Position numbers and translations under genes: made by a program
Notes under the pieces: generated by a model
The model's database searches: none
What the model was told of the DNA's origin: nothing
What the model saw: the letters and a program-made list of their open reading frames with translations, nothing else
In this document: positions 63,492 to 64,000 of the stretch, piece after piece
How the letters are laid out: every line of letters begins with the position of its first letter
Numbering within the stretch: position 1 is the stretch's first letter
Assembly (NCBI GenBank): GCA_038747545.1
Contig: JBCDJT010000004.1
Span: 1 to 64,000 of the forward strand
Source of the DNA: JBCCMF01 sp038747545
GTDB lineage: Bacteria; Bacteroidota; Rhodothermia; Rhodothermales; JBCCMF01
Direction: 5' to 3'
DNA length: 64,000 nt

Positions 63492-64000
63492 GCAAACAAC
63501 TCGGCCGCCTTCACAATGTCAGTGAGCACGCCCGCTGCGGTGACATCCGGGCCAGCGCCGGGCCCACGCACAACCAACGGCGTCGGCTGGTAGCGACGCG
63601 TGGTGAAGAGCACGATGTTGTCGGTGCCCCGGAGGCTGCCGAGGGGGCTGCCGGCGTCTACGGCGCGCACCTGCACGCGGAGCTGGCCGTCTTCGATCGT
63701 CCCCACGTAGCGCAGCAGTTGCCCGTTTGCCTGAGCCGTTGCCACCCGGTCGGTCCAGTACGCATCCTGCGTCGGCAATGCAGCCATGAATTGCTCCACG
63801 TTGAGCTCTGCCAGCGCATCAGGGACCAGTGACTCTACCTCCACATCCTCTAACTCAACGTGCTGCCCCATCTCGCGGGCCATGATCAGCAGCTTGCGGG
63901 CGACGTCAATGCCACCGAGGTCGTCGCGCGGATCGGGCTCGGTGAAGCCGCGGGCGCGGGCGCGGGTGACGACCTCGGAGAAGCTGTGGCCTTGCGCCAG
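63488..64000 (-). CDS. thrA: Bifunctional aspartokinase/homoserine dehydrogenase, C-terminal part
   Basis: The last 170 codons of a ThrA/MetL-type protein that runs off the right edge. The visible part is the homoserine dehydrogenase catalytic and C-terminal region: SFSEVVTRARARGFTEPDP, DDLGGIDVARKLLIMAR, then LRYVGTIEDGQLRVQV and LVVRGPGAGPDVTAAGVLTD. The fused aspartokinase half cannot be seen, but this wording is that of the bifunctional enzyme rather than single-domain Hom. It feeds homoserine to threonine and methionine synthesis. The family's usual C-terminus is reached at the TAG. Confidence 0.9.
   Translation of the reverse strand: MAQGHSFSEVVTRARARGFTEPDPRDDLGGIDVARKLLIMAREMGQHVELEDVEVESLVPDALAELNVEQFMAALPTQDAYWTDRVATAQANGQLLRYVGTIEDGQLRVQVRAVDAGSPLGSLRGTDNIVLFTTRRYQPTPLVVRGPGAGPDVTAAGVLTDIVKAAELFA

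Overview
The window looks like chromosomal DNA from a Rhodothermota (Rhodothermales-type) or closely related Bacteroidota bacterium. It has high G+C and few Shine-Dalgarno sequences. Three large secreted proteins end in a type IX-secretion-like C-terminal domain (NYPNPFNP...GTYLYR...LK). A TonB-receptor-like C-terminus lies at the left edge, and S16 carries a long Ala/Glu tail. The lineage is inferred from these traits only.

Bases 1-23,060 are mostly housekeeping. They hold smpB and a futalosine-pathway mqnA, then the ribosome/secretion block rplS-trmD-rimM-rpsP-ffh (all minus strand). After these come an AhpD-like protein and 5-formyl-THF cyclo-ligase with overlapping start codons, two PspC proteins, a lone receiver domain, a paired M16 peptidase and polA. 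A complete methyl cycle follows (metH, ahcY, metK, with metF divergent), then ftsE.

Bases 23,190-43,550 form a cell-surface and signalling region. Two ECF sigma factor / Ser-Thr kinase-TPR pairs point towards each other. Between them lie a CnaB/GEVED adhesin-like protein and a two-gene sulfatase operon, one sulfatase being fused to a DUF1080-type domain. Outside the second pair are a lipoprotein and an 1880-residue HAF/beta-helix surface protein.

Bases 43,666-49,960 are the most unusual part. Four unrelated defence or addiction modules (FitAB/VapBC-type toxin-antitoxin, HicAB, a type II restriction-modification pair, an OLD-family ATPase-TOPRIM nuclease) lie in tandem. Each is bounded by a copy of the 3' end of the Gfo/Idh/MocA oxidoreductase gene at 49,730-50,920. 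All five gene ends (four relics plus the intact gene) have the same orientation and share the same outer edge, the stop codon. The relics become more degraded with distance from the intact gene. This reads as an ordered stack of modules inserted one after another at one gene's 3' end, with no recombinase in the window.

Bases 50,920-61,120 look like a sugar-acid or hemicellulose locus: the oxidoreductase, a divergent GntR/UTRA regulator, a SIS-domain protein, a secreted GH10 xylanase, then SDR, FAD oxidoreductase, NmrA-like, MetE-like and phosphotriesterase-like genes with very short spacing. The window closes with an MhqO/MhqD-like quinone-detoxification pair, a small lipoprotein and the C-terminal part of a ThrA-type aspartokinase-homoserine dehydrogenase.

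Several non-coding repeats recur: a 102-bp asymmetric palindrome (two copies in opposite orientation), degenerate GACCT heptads before or after genes, and a nested-hairpin repeat. I saw no rRNA, tRNA, CRISPR array or transposase.
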